This document shows positions 25,929 to 35,580 of a stretch of DNA of 57,366 bases, in pieces; within the stretch, counting starts at the first letter, position 1, and each line of letters begins with the position of its first letter. Source of the stretch: Sphingobacteriaceae bacterium. Its GTDB lineage: Bacteria; Bacteroidota; Bacteroidia; Sphingobacteriales; Sphingobacteriaceae. A program made the translations under genes and the position numbers. The notes beneath the pieces were generated by a model, which made no database searches, had not been told where the DNA came from, and worked only from the letters and a program-made list of their open reading frames with translations. The stretch covers positions 1 to 57,366 of the forward strand of contig CAHJXH010000002.1 of the NCBI GenBank assembly GCA_903644075.1. The letters are read 5' to 3'.

Positions 25929-28529
25929 ATGAATATTGCCCGCGACATTAATCAGGACGAGATCGATATATTAAGAACACTAATTCAGGAAATTCCCGAC
26001 CCTATTGGCTTATATGTAGGCCGCGAAATGCGCATTAGGGTAGCCAATAAAGCTATCCACAAAACCTGGGGTAAAACAGAAACCGTTGTCGGCAAAACAT
26101 TTCGTGAGGCATTGCCCGAACTGGATAACCAAAGTTTTTATACGCTGTTAGATGATGTTTACACCTCCGGTATTACCTATGAGGCCAAACAACAACGCAT
26201 AGACCTGCTGATTGACGGGGAGTTTAAGATCCATTACTTTGATTTTACTTATAAACCCTTAAAACATGCCGATGGCACCGTTTGGGGTATTTTAAATACA
26301 GCTAAAGACCTTACTGATGTAGTGTTAGCGCAGCAACGTGCCGATGAAGCCGATGCCCGCCGAACTTTTACTTTAGAAGCTGCTGGGATAGGCAACTGGG
26401 ACCTTAACATTGTAACCAATGAAGTTTGGTGGGACGACAGGTGCAAAGAACTTTACGGCTTCAATAAAAATCATAATGTACTGTATGATGAGGTGCTGAA
26501 ATACATGCACCCGCTCGATAGGCCAAAGGTTGATGAAGCGGTAATGACGGCATTAAACCCCTCTTCCGGCGGTATTTACGATATTAGGTTTAGAACCATT
26601 GGTGCCGACGATCATCAGCTGCGATGGCTGCATTGCAAAGGCAGGGCTTATTTCGACTCAGAAAATAAACCGTTCCGTTTCTCGGGCATTGCACAGGATA
26701 TTACCGAACAGGTACTTGCTGATGAAAAGGCAAGATCAGCAGAGCAGTTAACCCAGCTTGCAGCAGAAGCGGCAGGTGCCGGTACTTTTTTCATCGATTT
26801 TATTAATAATGAAACTATCTATTCGCCAACCTTAAGTAAGATCTTAAGTGGCGAGGAAAAATCGGGACAAAAACGTGGAGACCTTATTAAATTTATCCAC
26901 CCGGATGATGTTAATAAAAGAAAGATAGCTTTTGATGAAGCTTTAATTACAGGTAAGCTAAATTACGAAGTCCGTTTTAAATGGGCAGATGGATCTGTAC
27001 ACTGGATAAAAACGCTGGGGTCTTATGTTTTTGATCCTGATGGCAAGCCCGTTGTACTGATGGGTACCAGCCAGGATATTACAGCAGATGTAGAAGGACG
27101 TGAAGAGCAGAAGCGTTTGCTTTGGTTAATGGAAAACAGTAACGATTTCATTAGCTTATCGACCCACGATGGCCATGTTACCTACGTAAACAAAACCGGG
27201 TTAGAATTGATGGGTTTTACCAGCCTGGAAGAAGCACAACGACATAATTCGGAATATCTGTTGCCTGACGAAGTTGAAAAACTGCGCGCTGAAATAAACC
27301 CGTTGTTATTAAATGATGGCAAATGGGAAGGTAATATTACCTATAAACATTTCATCACAGGCGAACCTATACCCGGGCGTGGAATATCCCTGTTACTGCG
27401 TGAACCTGTAAGCGGCGAACTACTGGGCCGGGCATCTTTGTTCCGGGATCTTAGGCCGGATATTGCAGCCCGTAAAGCACTTTCGGATAGCGAGCAATTG
27501 TTCAGGGGGATTACACAGGCATCGCCAACAGCCTTGTGGATGTCGGATGAGAATGCGATGGTTACCTATGTGAATCAGATTTGGGTAGATTGGACCGGCT
27601 TCCCGCTTGAAAGCCACATGGGCGAAGGTTGGCTGAACGCCGTATTGAAAGAAGATATCGAACAGGCGGCAACCAAGTTTCTGTCAGATTATAAAGACCG
27701 TAACTATCACGAAAGTCAGTTCCGTATCAGGCATACAGATGGCACTGTGCGCTGGATAGCTTGTACCGGCAACCCACAGTTTACTGAAAGCGGCGATTTC
27801 TCGGGCTACATCGGCGCATGTGTTGATATTACCGAACAAAAGCAATTGCAAAACCAGAAAGACGAGTTTATCGGCATTGCCAGCCACGAGCTTAAAACCC
27901 CGGTAACCAGTATTAAGGCTTACGCGCAGGTACTGGAAGCTATGTTCCGCAAAGGAGGGGACGAGCGCAAGGCCAATATGATTGTAAAAATGAATAATCA
28001 GATAGATCGCCTCACCAATTTAATTGGCGATTTGCTGGATGTAACCAAAATACAATCGGGCCGTTTGCAGTTTAACGATACCCTATTTGATTTTAACCAG
28101 TTAATTCAGGATATGGTAGAAGACCTGCAACGCACCACAGATAAGCACCAAATTATTACCGAATTAAAACCCATCGGGGATGTTTATGCCGATAAAGACC
28201 GGATAGGCCAGGTACTCACAAACCTGGTTACCAATGCCATTAAATATTCGCCCGACGCCGAAAAAATTATTGTACAGGCCGAAGTGGTTGATCATGAGGT
28301 GATGGTATGCGTTCAGGATTTTGGCATCGGCATAAGCCACGATAAAAAGGACAAAGTGTTTGAGCAATTTTACCGGGTAAGCGGCGATAAGCAGCATACC
28401 TTCCCGGGGCTTGGTTTGGGCTTATATATTTCGTCAGAAATTATTAAGCGCGAAGGTGGCAGGATTTGGGTAAACTCTGTACAAGGCAAGGGTTCAACTT
28501 TCTGCTTTTCTTTGCCAATTAAGAAATAG
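25929..28529 (+). CDS. Multi-PAS sensor histidine kinase
   Basis: The 866-aa soluble kinase has no membrane segments. Five PAS-like domains can be traced at about 12-130, 137-265, 270-395, 398-520 and 525-640, with PAC motifs such as GRAYFDSENKPFRFSGIAQD. A HisKA domain follows with the H-box FIGIASHELKTP, in which His653 is the phosphoacceptor. The HATPase domain carries N-box NLVTNAIKYS and G-box GLGLGLYISSE. Lack of a periplasmic sensor suggests redox, light or small-molecule sensing in the cytosol. The response regulator gene at 28660 lies 130 bp downstream and is the likely partner. Confidence 0.94.
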   Translation: MNIARDINQDEIDILRTLIQEIPDPIGLYVGREMRIRVANKAIHKTWGKTETVVGKTFREALPELDNQSFYTLLDDVYTSGITYEAKQQRIDLLIDGEFKIHYFDFTYKPLKHADGTVWGILNTAKDLTDVVLAQQRADEADARRTFTLEAAGIGNWDLNIVTNEVWWDDRCKELYGFNKNHNVLYDEVLKYMHPLDRPKVDEAVMTALNPSSGGIYDIRFRTIGADDHQLRWLHCKGRAYFDSENKPFRFSGIAQDITEQVLADEKARSAEQLTQLAAEAAGAGTFFIDFINNETIYSPTLSKILSGEEKSGQKRGDLIKFIHPDDVNKRKIAFDEALITGKLNYEVRFKWADGSVHWIKTLGSYVFDPDGKPVVLMGTSQDITADVEGREEQKRLLWLMENSNDFISLSTHDGHVTYVNKTGLELMGFTSLEEAQRHNSEYLLPDEVEKLRAEINPLLLNDGKWEGNITYKHFITGEPIPGRGISLLLREPVSGELLGRASLFRDLRPDIAARKALSDSEQLFRGITQASPTALWMSDENAMVTYVNQIWVDWTGFPLESHMGEGWLNAVLKEDIEQAATKFLSDYKDRNYHESQFRIRHTDGTVRWIACTGNPQFTESGDFSGYIGACVDITEQKQLQNQKDEFIGIASHELKTPVTSIKAYAQVLEAMFRKGGDERKANMIVKMNNQIDRLTNLIGDLLDVTKIQSGRLQFNDTLFDFNQLIQDMVEDLQRTTDKHQIITELKPIGDVYADKDRIGQVLTNLVTNAIKYSPDAEKIIVQAEVVDHEVMVCVQDFGIGISHDKKDKVFEQFYRVSGDKQHTFPGLGLGLYISSEIIKREGGRIWVNSVQGKGSTFCFSLPIKK

Positions 28530-28634
28530 TTAAATGTCAATGTGTCGTTTTTACAATATAATTGACAATTAGGTATCATGCTTATTTCCTATCAGTTAAG
28601 TTGAAAATTTTTATTCTTTAGTTTAATATTTTTA

Positions 28635-28642
28635 TATGTTTG
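28635..28642 (+). promoter_or_regulatory. -7 box before the response regulator
   Basis: TATGTTTG matches TAnnTTTG and ends 17 nt before the ATG at 28660. No clear TTTG is about 20 nt upstream. The regulator may have its own promoter in addition to read-through from the kinase. Confidence 0.4.
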
Positions 28643-28659
28643 TTTACCTGTAAAGAAAC

Positions 28660-29046
28660 ATGCTTAAGAAAATTTTAATTGCGGATGACGATCCGGGAAT
28701 AGTAGACGCCGTTGAAATGATGCTCAGTTTTTCCGGCTACGATGTAAGCTCCACTTACGATGGCAGAGATGCCCTGAAGCTATCAAACGAACAACTCCCC
28801 GATCTTTTTTTATTAGACATCTGGATGTCGGGCGTAGACGGCCGCGATATTTGCCGGGAATTAAAAGAAAACATAGAAACCCGCCATATCCCTGTACTCA
28901 TGATCTCGGCTAGTAATGATATCCACCACTCGGCCATTGACGCCGGCGCCGATGATTTTATGACCAAGCCTTTTGATATGCAGCAGCTGATTGATAAAAT
29001 TGATAGTTTGCTGAATAAAGAGGGTTCTTTGGTTTCAATGAACTAA
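28660..29046 (+). CDS. CheY-like single-domain response regulator
   Basis: The 128-aa protein is a bare receiver domain. The acidic pair at the start (ADDDPGIVD), the phosphoacceptor Asp in LFLLDIWMSG, the Ser/Thr in MISASND and the Lys in MTKPFD are all present. There is no output domain, so it works by protein interaction or in a phosphorelay. The multi-PAS kinase upstream is the likely donor. A repeat-rich gap follows. Confidence 0.92.
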   Translation: MLKKILIADDDPGIVDAVEMMLSFSGYDVSSTYDGRDALKLSNEQLPDLFLLDIWMSGVDGRDICRELKENIETRHIPVLMISASNDIHHSAIDAGADDFMTKPFDMQQLIDKIDSLLNKEGSLVSMN

Positions 29047-29114
29047 CCCTTTGTCATCCTTAGCGATAGCGAATGGAACTGGCGCCATACATGTTGGAGA
29101 TGAGTTTTAATCAC

Positions 29115-29190
29115 GTCATTGCGAGGAACGAAGCCAACCGATCGGAGAGAGTTCATTAATACTTATAAAAAAGAACATAACATTAATAGT
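29115..29190. repeat. TTAATACTTATAAAAA-core dispersed repeat, copy 3
   Basis: GTCATTGCGAGGAACGAAGC followed by CAACCGATCGGAGAGAGTTC and ATTAATACTTATAAAAAAGA matches 9451-9522 and 11048-11125. A start-of-family fragment of the 51327-51420 repeat is at 29051. Confidence 0.65.
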
Positions 29191-29240
29191 CTCAGACCTA
29201 TTAGCACGGACTTCAATAACGCAGAAACCATTATGAAGGG

Positions 29241-29519
29241 TTGTGCTACTTATCAATGTCAGTCCCGCTCATTCGCCGCGGTGGCTTGTTACTTTGTAGC
29301 TACAAACCAAAAAGCTTGTCGGCAAAAGGCTTCTTTACACACAGGCCATACCGCACAAGCGCTCAGAACAACACAGGCCGGGATCTTTTGCCCCACTACG
29401 TTCGCACAATCCAGCCCTTCTGCAAAATCTCCAATGCCTCTTCCAACACACCGGGCCACCATTGTTCTGTCCGCTTTTGGCCGAAGCTGTTTGCCGACAT
29501 TAGAAGAGAAGTAATTTAA
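29241..29519. other. Low-complexity conserved intergenic DNA, not a credible gene
   Basis: Two overlapping forward frames (29119-29514 and 29241-29519) and a reverse frame interrupted by several stops cover this stretch. None has normal codon or amino-acid composition. The reverse reading (MSANSFGQKRTEQWWPG, then stops) looks like a decayed copy of some repeat-associated sequence. I see no promoter or terminator. The whole 29047-29683 gap appears to be non-coding repeat DNA. Confidence 0.4.
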
Positions 29520-29683
29520 AATTTGCCATTGCGAGCGATAGCGTAAAATGCAACAAATTGATGAAAGTTAGTTAGCGATCATTTATTGTTAAATCTATGT
29601 TTTATTTTTATTTTACAAGAAAAAGCAATTGTAAAAAAGTGGCATATCAAATCTTTTTAAATATAATCGTTTGACCTCGCAAA

Positions 29684-30337
29684 ATGGAAAGACTGCAATC
29701 TCGTAATTTCAAACATTTTAAGGGACTTACTATCTATCATGATGATATTAAGGCTATTTATGATATCTTGGCAAGCTATGATAGCACCGTTTATATAATA
29801 AGTGATCAATACCGATTTGATGGGTGGAATGATTTTGAAACTAATGCGAAAAGTGTCAAGACATTACAATTGTCAATTTATAATTCAAGTCAACACCTTA
29901 AGGTGGATGTAAATTTTAAGAATAAATCATTTACGACTTTAATTTGTGATTATCCTGAAAACCCTTTATCCTCTCAAATCTACATGCGTATTGAGCAGGT
30001 GCTTTCCTCATGTAAAAGAAAATATGCGATTTTCTTTTCTTGGCAGGCTAATTTTGCAATATTATTAGTTCTTGGAGTTGTAAAACTAACAACGTTATAT
30101 ACTCATTTAATAAACAAAACGGCCGAAAATATAATTGCCTCTTTCTTACTTGTATTAGTCATAATATCGGTTTTTAGTAATGATTACAGTACCTCTATAA
30201 AGCTTATCAAAAGGCAAGATGATATTGGATACTTTAAGAGAAATAAGGATGACTTAATTACTTCTTTTTTTACAAATGCTATATCTTTTGTAGTCGGTGT
30301 AATAGCAGCTCATTATTTAAAGCTTTGGAGTTATTAA
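29684..30337 (+). CDS. Membrane protein with soluble N-domain and three C-terminal helices
   Basis: I do not recognise this 217-aa protein. Residues 1-115 form a soluble domain with beta-like segments (YDSTVYIISDQYRF). Three predicted membrane helices follow: FAILLVLGVVKLTTLY, IIASFLLVLVIISVF and NAISFVVGVIAAHYLKL. It is notably AT-rich compared with genes on both sides and lies between repeat-rich DNA and another AT-rich membrane gene 24 bp downstream. The layout (soluble sensor-like domain plus a small helical membrane domain) resembles some defence or stress effectors, but no motif supports that here. Confidence 0.6.
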   Translation: MERLQSRNFKHFKGLTIYHDDIKAIYDILASYDSTVYIISDQYRFDGWNDFETNAKSVKTLQLSIYNSSQHLKVDVNFKNKSFTTLICDYPENPLSSQIYMRIEQVLSSCKRKYAIFFSWQANFAILLVLGVVKLTTLYTHLINKTAENIIASFLLVLVIISVFSNDYSTSIKLIKRQDDIGYFKRNKDDLITSFFTNAISFVVGVIAAHYLKLWSY

Positions 30338-30339
30338 TA

Positions 30340-30347
30340 TATTTTTG
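30340..30347 (+). promoter_or_regulatory. -7 box before the 30362 gene
   Basis: TATTTTTG matches TAnnTTTG exactly and ends 14 nt before ATG 30362. TTTG is 12 nt upstream instead of about 20, so the -33 element is weak. Confidence 0.35.
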
Positions 30348-30361
30348 CAGAATCTAATCTA

Positions 30362-30937
30362 ATGATTAATAGCTTCATATCTTTTCCTGCTGAAGTGTGG
30401 GGAACAGTCTCAGATTGGGTAATGATAGTAGTTACTGGTGGAACTGGTTTTTTAATTTGGCAAACACTTAAATCTCAGAGAGAAGTAATTAGAAATGATA
30501 AGTTGAAATATAAATTACAAGTTAAGCCGCATTTTCAAATAAGTTTATCTGATTCAACCCAACTCCCACATTTTGCACAAAATAAGATTTTCAAATTTAT
30601 TTCTACTGCTTCAATAAGCAATCAAGTAGGAGCGAAAAATATTGTAATCAAGACGTCAAGCAAAGATGAAAATTGGAAAATAAAGCCTTTTGTATGGAAT
30701 ATACCATCTTTTGAAGCACATCATTCTATTGCGTTAAATTATATTTATAAAGGTAATACAACAAACCAAACAATTGGTGATATTAAAGTATCATTAACGT
30801 TTTTTGATATAGCTAAAATTGCTCAATATCAACAATACTTTACGATAATTTACGAAAAAGGATCTTTTATAATAGTGGAAGATCAACCGATTGAAATTGT
30901 AAATCGGGATGGATTGTATTTTCCTAAATCAAATTAA
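30362..30937 (+). CDS. Single-span membrane protein of unknown function
   Basis: The 191-aa product has one N-terminal membrane helix (VMIVVTGGTGFLIWQTL) followed by a charged juxtamembrane segment (KSQREVIRNDKLKYKLQVKP) and a beta-rich C-terminal domain of about 130 residues. This helix-plus-domain layout is seen in many accessory membrane proteins. It follows an AT-rich membrane gene by 24 bp and precedes a bidirectional terminator. No family assignment is possible from the sequence alone. Confidence 0.6.
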   Translation: MINSFISFPAEVWGTVSDWVMIVVTGGTGFLIWQTLKSQREVIRNDKLKYKLQVKPHFQISLSDSTQLPHFAQNKIFKFISTASISNQVGAKNIVIKTSSKDENWKIKPFVWNIPSFEAHHSIALNYIYKGNTTNQTIGDIKVSLTFFDIAKIAQYQQYFTIIYEKGSFIIVEDQPIEIVNRDGLYFPKSN

Positions 30938-30974
30938 TCTTAAGTATATTTCACCGCATGTGTCCGGCAAACAT

Positions 30975-31018
30975 AAAAAAAGCCCCACAGATCAGTAACG
31001 ATCAGTGGGGCTAAAAAT
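30975..31018. terminator. Bidirectional terminator between 30362 gene and GH20
   Basis: AGCCCCACAGATC pairs with GATCAGTGGGGCT with one mismatch; A-rich on the left and A/T-rich on the right, so it can serve both strands. It lies between convergent genes. Confidence 0.75.
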
Positions 31019-31035
31019 TAAAAAATTGCTGTTAT

Positions 31036-32937
31036 TTATTTTTTCCCAGCCCTCTTATTTAAATCAGTAACCGGTATAGTAATCATCCTGCCAATAGGCT
31101 CATTGCCGCGATAGGTAATCACCTTTAGTTGAAATGCATCTTTAGGTATTATAACCGGGGCAGTATATTTAGGATAATGATTATCCGGGAATGAATTATC
31201 GAACGTATAATAAATATCCAGGCCTTTGATTTCGGTGCTCATAAACACCTGCACTTTTTGATCAGCTGTTTGGCTGGCAGTAAAAATTGGGTCGTACATG
31301 CTTGGGGCGTATTTAATGTCGGCCACCTTGTAACGATCGAACTGTGTTTCTACACGGCCAACAAAGTTATCCCAGTTTTTCCTTGCTCTTGGTGTCCACA
31401 GGTCTTCCGCGATAGCGAAACCACGAGGCCAGGTCATGTATTCGGCGTGGCGCATGTTGTATACCTGCTCGGTCCATAAGTTGGCCTGGCCGCCTTTAAT
31501 GTATTTATCTTCAATACTATCGGGCACCGGCTCAAATTCGTAAGTTTTTGAGAGGCGCAGGGTTGCATAAATCTTTGGTTCAATAGCAACGTCACCCTGC
31601 ATGTAATCGATATAGGCAAAATCAACAGGGCTCATTACCACATCATGATGCATTTTGGCGGCTTCTATACCTCCTTTCATACTACGCCAGCTCATCACTG
31701 CCGCATCTGGTGCAAGTCCGCCTTCCAAAATTTCATCCCAACCCATAAATTTCTTGCCTTTCGATTCCACGATTTTCTCCAAACGTTTCTCAAAATAGCT
31801 TTGTACTTCTTCCTGGGTTTTCAGGTTTTCTTTAGCCATCAAAGCTTTAATAGCATCACTTTGTTCCCAAAAGTTTTTAGGGCATTCATCGCCACCCATG
31901 TGGATGTATGGGAATGGGAATAACGGTGCAACTTCGGTCAGTACCTTATCTAAGAAATCATATACTTTTTCATTAGCAGGGCAAAGGGTGTTATCAACCA
32001 AAGCCTTTGGCGGCCTTGTGCTCCAATCCATAATAACCTCGCCGGCACGTGGGTGATAGTTTTCGGCACCCGGCGTGCATGATAGCTCTGGATAAGCAGC
32101 TACCGCAGCTAAGCTATGGCCCGGTACATCAATCTCAGGCATAATATTTACAAATCGGTCCTGCGCATATTTAACAAGTTCGCGGATATCATCCTGTGTA
32201 TAAAAGCCACCATAGTTGCGTGGCTCGTCAGCCGTTGGGGCCGAGAACGTGCCAAAGTAACCCGTTTTGTTAACACGGTAAGCGCCCACCTCGGTTAATT
32301 TTGGCAAGCTCTTAATCTGGATGCGCCAGCCTTCATCATCGGTTAAGTGCAGGTGCAGCAGGTTAAATTTGTAGCGTACCATCTGGTCTATATATTGTTT
32401 AACCTCGTCTTTGGTAAAGAAGTGGCGCGCCACATCGAACATCAATCCCCGCCATTCGAAACGCGGGTAATCGGTTATTTTAGCGCAGGGTAAAGTCCAC
32501 GTTTTTTTAACAACAGTTGGGCTTTCTATCTCTTTCGGGAATAATTGCAACAAGGTTTGTACCCCATAGAATAAACCGGCAGGCTCATTAGCTGTAATTA
32601 AAATATTCTTGGGCGATACAGTTAAATGATAGCCTTCTTTACCGATAACACTTTCGGGTTTGCTGTTCAGCACAAACTTAATGGTATAGGCAGGAGAGGC
32701 TTTTTCGGAAATAGTTACTGCCGATGCCGTGGTTAGCTTCTTTTTAAGATAGGTTGATACCACTGCTACGCCCGGTTGATTTGCGCCGGAAATAATAACA
32801 GTTTTAGGCAAAGTAAATGTACCCGCTGTTTCGGTAAGTTCTACAGGCTCGGGAATAACGGCTATTTTTTTAGCAACCTGACCGAATGCTGCGGCCGTAA
32901 TGCTGCTAATAAAAGCAAGGGCTATCAGTTTTTTCAT
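31036..32937 (-). CDS. GH20 beta-N-acetylhexosaminidase, secreted
   Basis: GH20 enzymes release GlcNAc or GalNAc from chitin fragments and glycans. The 633-aa product has a signal peptide ending AAFGQ at about residue 20, a GH20b N-terminal domain (about 25-155) and a TIM barrel. The catalytic pair is Asp-Glu in HMGGDECPK. Other family motifs are YPRFEWRGLMFDVARHF and HLHLTDDEGWRI. The C-terminal segment resembles a beta-sandwich with FDNSFPDNHYPKYTA. Length is normal. It precedes GH3 on the same strand but with a terminator between, so they are separate units. Confidence 0.95.
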   Translation of the reverse strand: MKKLIALAFISSITAAAFGQVAKKIAVIPEPVELTETAGTFTLPKTVIISGANQPGVAVVSTYLKKKLTTASAVTISEKASPAYTIKFVLNSKPESVIGKEGYHLTVSPKNILITANEPAGLFYGVQTLLQLFPKEIESPTVVKKTWTLPCAKITDYPRFEWRGLMFDVARHFFTKDEVKQYIDQMVRYKFNLLHLHLTDDEGWRIQIKSLPKLTEVGAYRVNKTGYFGTFSAPTADEPRNYGGFYTQDDIRELVKYAQDRFVNIMPEIDVPGHSLAAVAAYPELSCTPGAENYHPRAGEVIMDWSTRPPKALVDNTLCPANEKVYDFLDKVLTEVAPLFPFPYIHMGGDECPKNFWEQSDAIKALMAKENLKTQEEVQSYFEKRLEKIVESKGKKFMGWDEILEGGLAPDAAVMSWRSMKGGIEAAKMHHDVVMSPVDFAYIDYMQGDVAIEPKIYATLRLSKTYEFEPVPDSIEDKYIKGGQANLWTEQVYNMRHAEYMTWPRGFAIAEDLWTPRARKNWDNFVGRVETQFDRYKVADIKYAPSMYDPIFTASQTADQKVQVFMSTEIKGLDIYYTFDNSFPDNHYPKYTAPVIIPKDAFQLKVITYRGNEPIGRMITIPVTDLNKRAGKK

Positions 32938-32985
32938 AAAAGAATTAAATGTGAGAGATTTTAATTAATTGGTAGTATAGCGCTG

Positions 32986-33015
32986 CAAATTACGTTATAC
33001 CAATGATAATGCAAA
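32986..33015 (-). promoter_or_regulatory. Promoter for GH20
   Basis: On the reverse strand TTTG (33015-33012), a 19-nt spacer and TAATTTG (32992-32986). The -7 box is one base shorter than TAnnTTTG. It lies about 49 nt before the GH20 start. Confidence 0.4.
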
Positions 33016-33050
33016 TAAAAAGCGGCCAACTTTTTAAAGGAGGCCGCTTG
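33015..33050 (-). terminator. Intrinsic terminator after GH3
   Basis: On the reverse strand AAGCGGCC and GGCCGCTT form the stem, the loop is rich in T and A, and TTTT follows. It lies 29 bp after the GH3 stop codon. Confidence 0.75.
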
Positions 33051-33078
33051 AGTATAGTTTAGTTAGTAATGTGCTGAT

Positions 33079-35433
33079 TTATTTAGTCAGTTCTTTAATT
33101 TCTGAAGCCGGGGCTAATGCTTTATGTACTTTCAATACATTCAGATCGTTTGCAAGGCTGAACTTTTCAGACTTTTTAATATCCATTGATGACGCACCTA
33201 CTTTTACCTTGTAATCGCCTTTCTCGGCAACCCATGTTTCGGTAGCGGTATTAAACGAAGCTAAATCGCGGGCATCTAGTGTAAAGCTTACCAGTTGTGC
33301 TTCACCTGGTTTCAAAAGATGGGTTTTAACAAAGCCTTTCAGTTCGCTTTCTGGTTTGTTAAGGTTTTTGTGTGGTGCGCTCAGGTATAACTGCACTACT
33401 TCTTTACCCGCAACTTTACCTTTATTGGTTATTAATACAGAAGCAGTTATTTTACCTTTAAAGTTATCGCTGCTTAGTTTTAGTTTGCTGTAATCAAATT
33501 TGGTGTATGATAAACCGTAACCAAACTCGTAAGCTGGTTTAACATCAAATGTGTTGAAATAGCGGTAACCTACATAAATACCATCATCATAAGTAACCTC
33601 GGCAGGGTTACCCATCAACGGGTTGGCTGATTTTGCACCAGGTAATTCTTTACCCGGGAAAGTTTTGGCATTCGGCACATCTGCATAAGCCATCGGGAAG
33701 GTTGCAGTTAATTTACCAGATGGATTTACTTTGCCGCTCAATACATCGGCAATAGCGTTACCGCCTTCCAGTCCCGGGTCCCAGGCTAACAGGATGCCAT
33801 CAGCTTTATCGCGCCAGCTGGCAGTTTCAACAGGACCGCCAATATTTAATATAACCACTACTTTTTTGCCATTATCATGAAAAGCTTTAGTTACATCGTT
33901 TATCATGGTTTGCTCAACCGCAGTCAGGTTAAAATCGTCGGCCTCTTTACGGTCGCCACCTTCGCCGGCTAAACGGCCAATGGTAATAACACCGATGTCA
34001 GATTTGTTAGCTTGTGCTTTTAGCAGATCAGCGCTAAGCGGCATTTCACCAATTGGCTCAGGCGCTAAAAACATCATTTTAGGTTTCGGGCGTTTGGCTT
34101 TTTGGTCGGTGATATAAGCTTTGTAGGTGCTTGATAAAGATGCATCAACCTTATAACCGGCGTTGGCAAAACCTTTATCTACAGAAATTACATAAGCTTT
34201 ATTAACATCGCCACTACCGGTACCACCGGCAATCAGATCATAAGAAGTATTACCAAAAAGCGCTATGTTTTTTGAACTGATTAATGGCAATACGTTATCA
34301 CTGTTTTTTAACAATACCATACCTTCAGTTGCGGCCATACGGCTTACACGTGCATCGGCTTTTAAGTCTGGCTTGTCGCTGTATTTGTAACCTTTAAACG
34401 TTGGCGATTTTAGGATGATGTTTAAAATATGGGTTACGTTTTTATCCAATTGCTCCATCGAGATCTTGCCGCTTTTTACACCTTCCAAAATCTCTTTGGT
34501 TTGTATAGTTGTGCCTGGCATCAATTGGTCGTTACCGGCATTTACCTGGGCAACGGCGTTTTTACCACCAAACCAGTCAGTCATTACATAACCTCTAAAG
34601 CCCCATTCGTTACGGAGGATGGTAGTTAACAAGTCCTTACTTTCTGAAGTATAAGTACTGTTGATATAATTGTATGACGACATTACTGTCCACGGCTGCG
34701 CTTTTTTAACTGCGATCTCGAAACCTCTCAGGTAAATTTCGCGCAAGGCACGTTCGCTCACATACGTGTTTAAGTTCATTCGGTTAAACTCGGCATTATT
34801 AGCTGCAAAGTGTTTGATAGAAGTGCCCACGCCATTGCTCTGGATACCTTTTACAAAGCTGGCTGCCATGTTACCCGCAACCATTGGGTCTTCCGAATAA
34901 TATTCGAAATTACGGCCACCCAGCGGGTTACGCTGAATGTTCATGCCCGGGGCCAATAATATATCGATACCATATTCTAATACTTCGTGACCGAAAGCAA
35001 CACCCACACGTTTTACCAAAGCGGTATCCCATGATGATGCTAATAATGTACCCACCGGGAAAGCGGTGGCATAATAAGTTTTGGTACTATCCTTATGCCT
35101 GATCGGGTTAATACGTACCCCGGCAGGGCCATCAGATAAGGTTAAAGTTGGGATACCCAAACGCGAAATAGCGTGCGAACGGCCAGCTGCACCTACTACC
35201 TTTTCGGCAATATTATCGGCCGGGTCCATTGGTGGCAGCATGCCCGGAGGGATGCCCTCGATATTAAAGCCCATGCCCACAACCAGTTTCACTTTTTCTT
35301 CTAAAGTCATGGCAGCAACAACGCTTTTTAAAGGGGCTTTGCCCAATTGAGGTAGCTTAGCCGCTGGTTTTTTTTGCGCGCTAAGTATAGACGGCAATAA
35401 CAGCGCGAGGCACAGTATTTTAATTGGTTTCAT
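33079..35433 (-). CDS. GH3 family beta-glucosidase, secreted
   Basis: GH3 enzymes release glucose or xylose from beta-linked oligosaccharides. The 784-aa product has a signal peptide ending LSAQ at about residue 19. The N-terminal TIM-barrel domain contains LSDGPAGVR and the nucleophile Asp in GYVMTDWFGG. The alpha/beta sandwich domain follows with GGDRKEADD, and a C-terminal fibronectin-like domain ends the protein (VVQLYLSAP). Length and architecture are standard. A CTCTAA/TTAGAG inverted repeat lies about 22-40 bp upstream of the start at 35455-35474. Confidence 0.95.
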   Translation of the reverse strand: MKPIKILCLALLLPSILSAQKKPAAKLPQLGKAPLKSVVAAMTLEEKVKLVVGMGFNIEGIPPGMLPPMDPADNIAEKVVGAAGRSHAISRLGIPTLTLSDGPAGVRINPIRHKDSTKTYYATAFPVGTLLASSWDTALVKRVGVAFGHEVLEYGIDILLAPGMNIQRNPLGGRNFEYYSEDPMVAGNMAASFVKGIQSNGVGTSIKHFAANNAEFNRMNLNTYVSERALREIYLRGFEIAVKKAQPWTVMSSYNYINSTYTSESKDLLTTILRNEWGFRGYVMTDWFGGKNAVAQVNAGNDQLMPGTTIQTKEILEGVKSGKISMEQLDKNVTHILNIILKSPTFKGYKYSDKPDLKADARVSRMAATEGMVLLKNSDNVLPLISSKNIALFGNTSYDLIAGGTGSGDVNKAYVISVDKGFANAGYKVDASLSSTYKAYITDQKAKRPKPKMMFLAPEPIGEMPLSADLLKAQANKSDIGVITIGRLAGEGGDRKEADDFNLTAVEQTMINDVTKAFHDNGKKVVVILNIGGPVETASWRDKADGILLAWDPGLEGGNAIADVLSGKVNPSGKLTATFPMAYADVPNAKTFPGKELPGAKSANPLMGNPAEVTYDDGIYVGYRYFNTFDVKPAYEFGYGLSYTKFDYSKLKLSSDNFKGKITASVLITNKGKVAGKEVVQLYLSAPHKNLNKPESELKGFVKTHLLKPGEAQLVSFTLDARDLASFNTATETWVAEKGDYKVKVGASSMDIKKSEKFSLANDLNVLKVHKALAPASEIKELTK

Positions 35434-35580
35434 AATGGTTGTAATTGGTTAATGCTCTAATCTTTGTGTTAGAGTGACACAATGTAGGATATATTTATTA
35501 TATTATAAAAATATTTTTGAAAAATAAGTTTACAACTTATTGGTAGACAGGAAATAATTTAGATATCAATATGATTAGTG

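Noticed and set aside
29119..29514. Forward ORF of 131 aa
   Set aside because: Built largely from dispersed repeats; amino-acid composition rich in Cys, Ser, Thr and Gln; overlaps another open frame of the same kind.
35455..35474. CTCTAA/TTAGAG inverted repeat upstream of GH3 as an operator
   Set aside because: Only six-base arms and no known regulator nearby; too little support for a separate feature.
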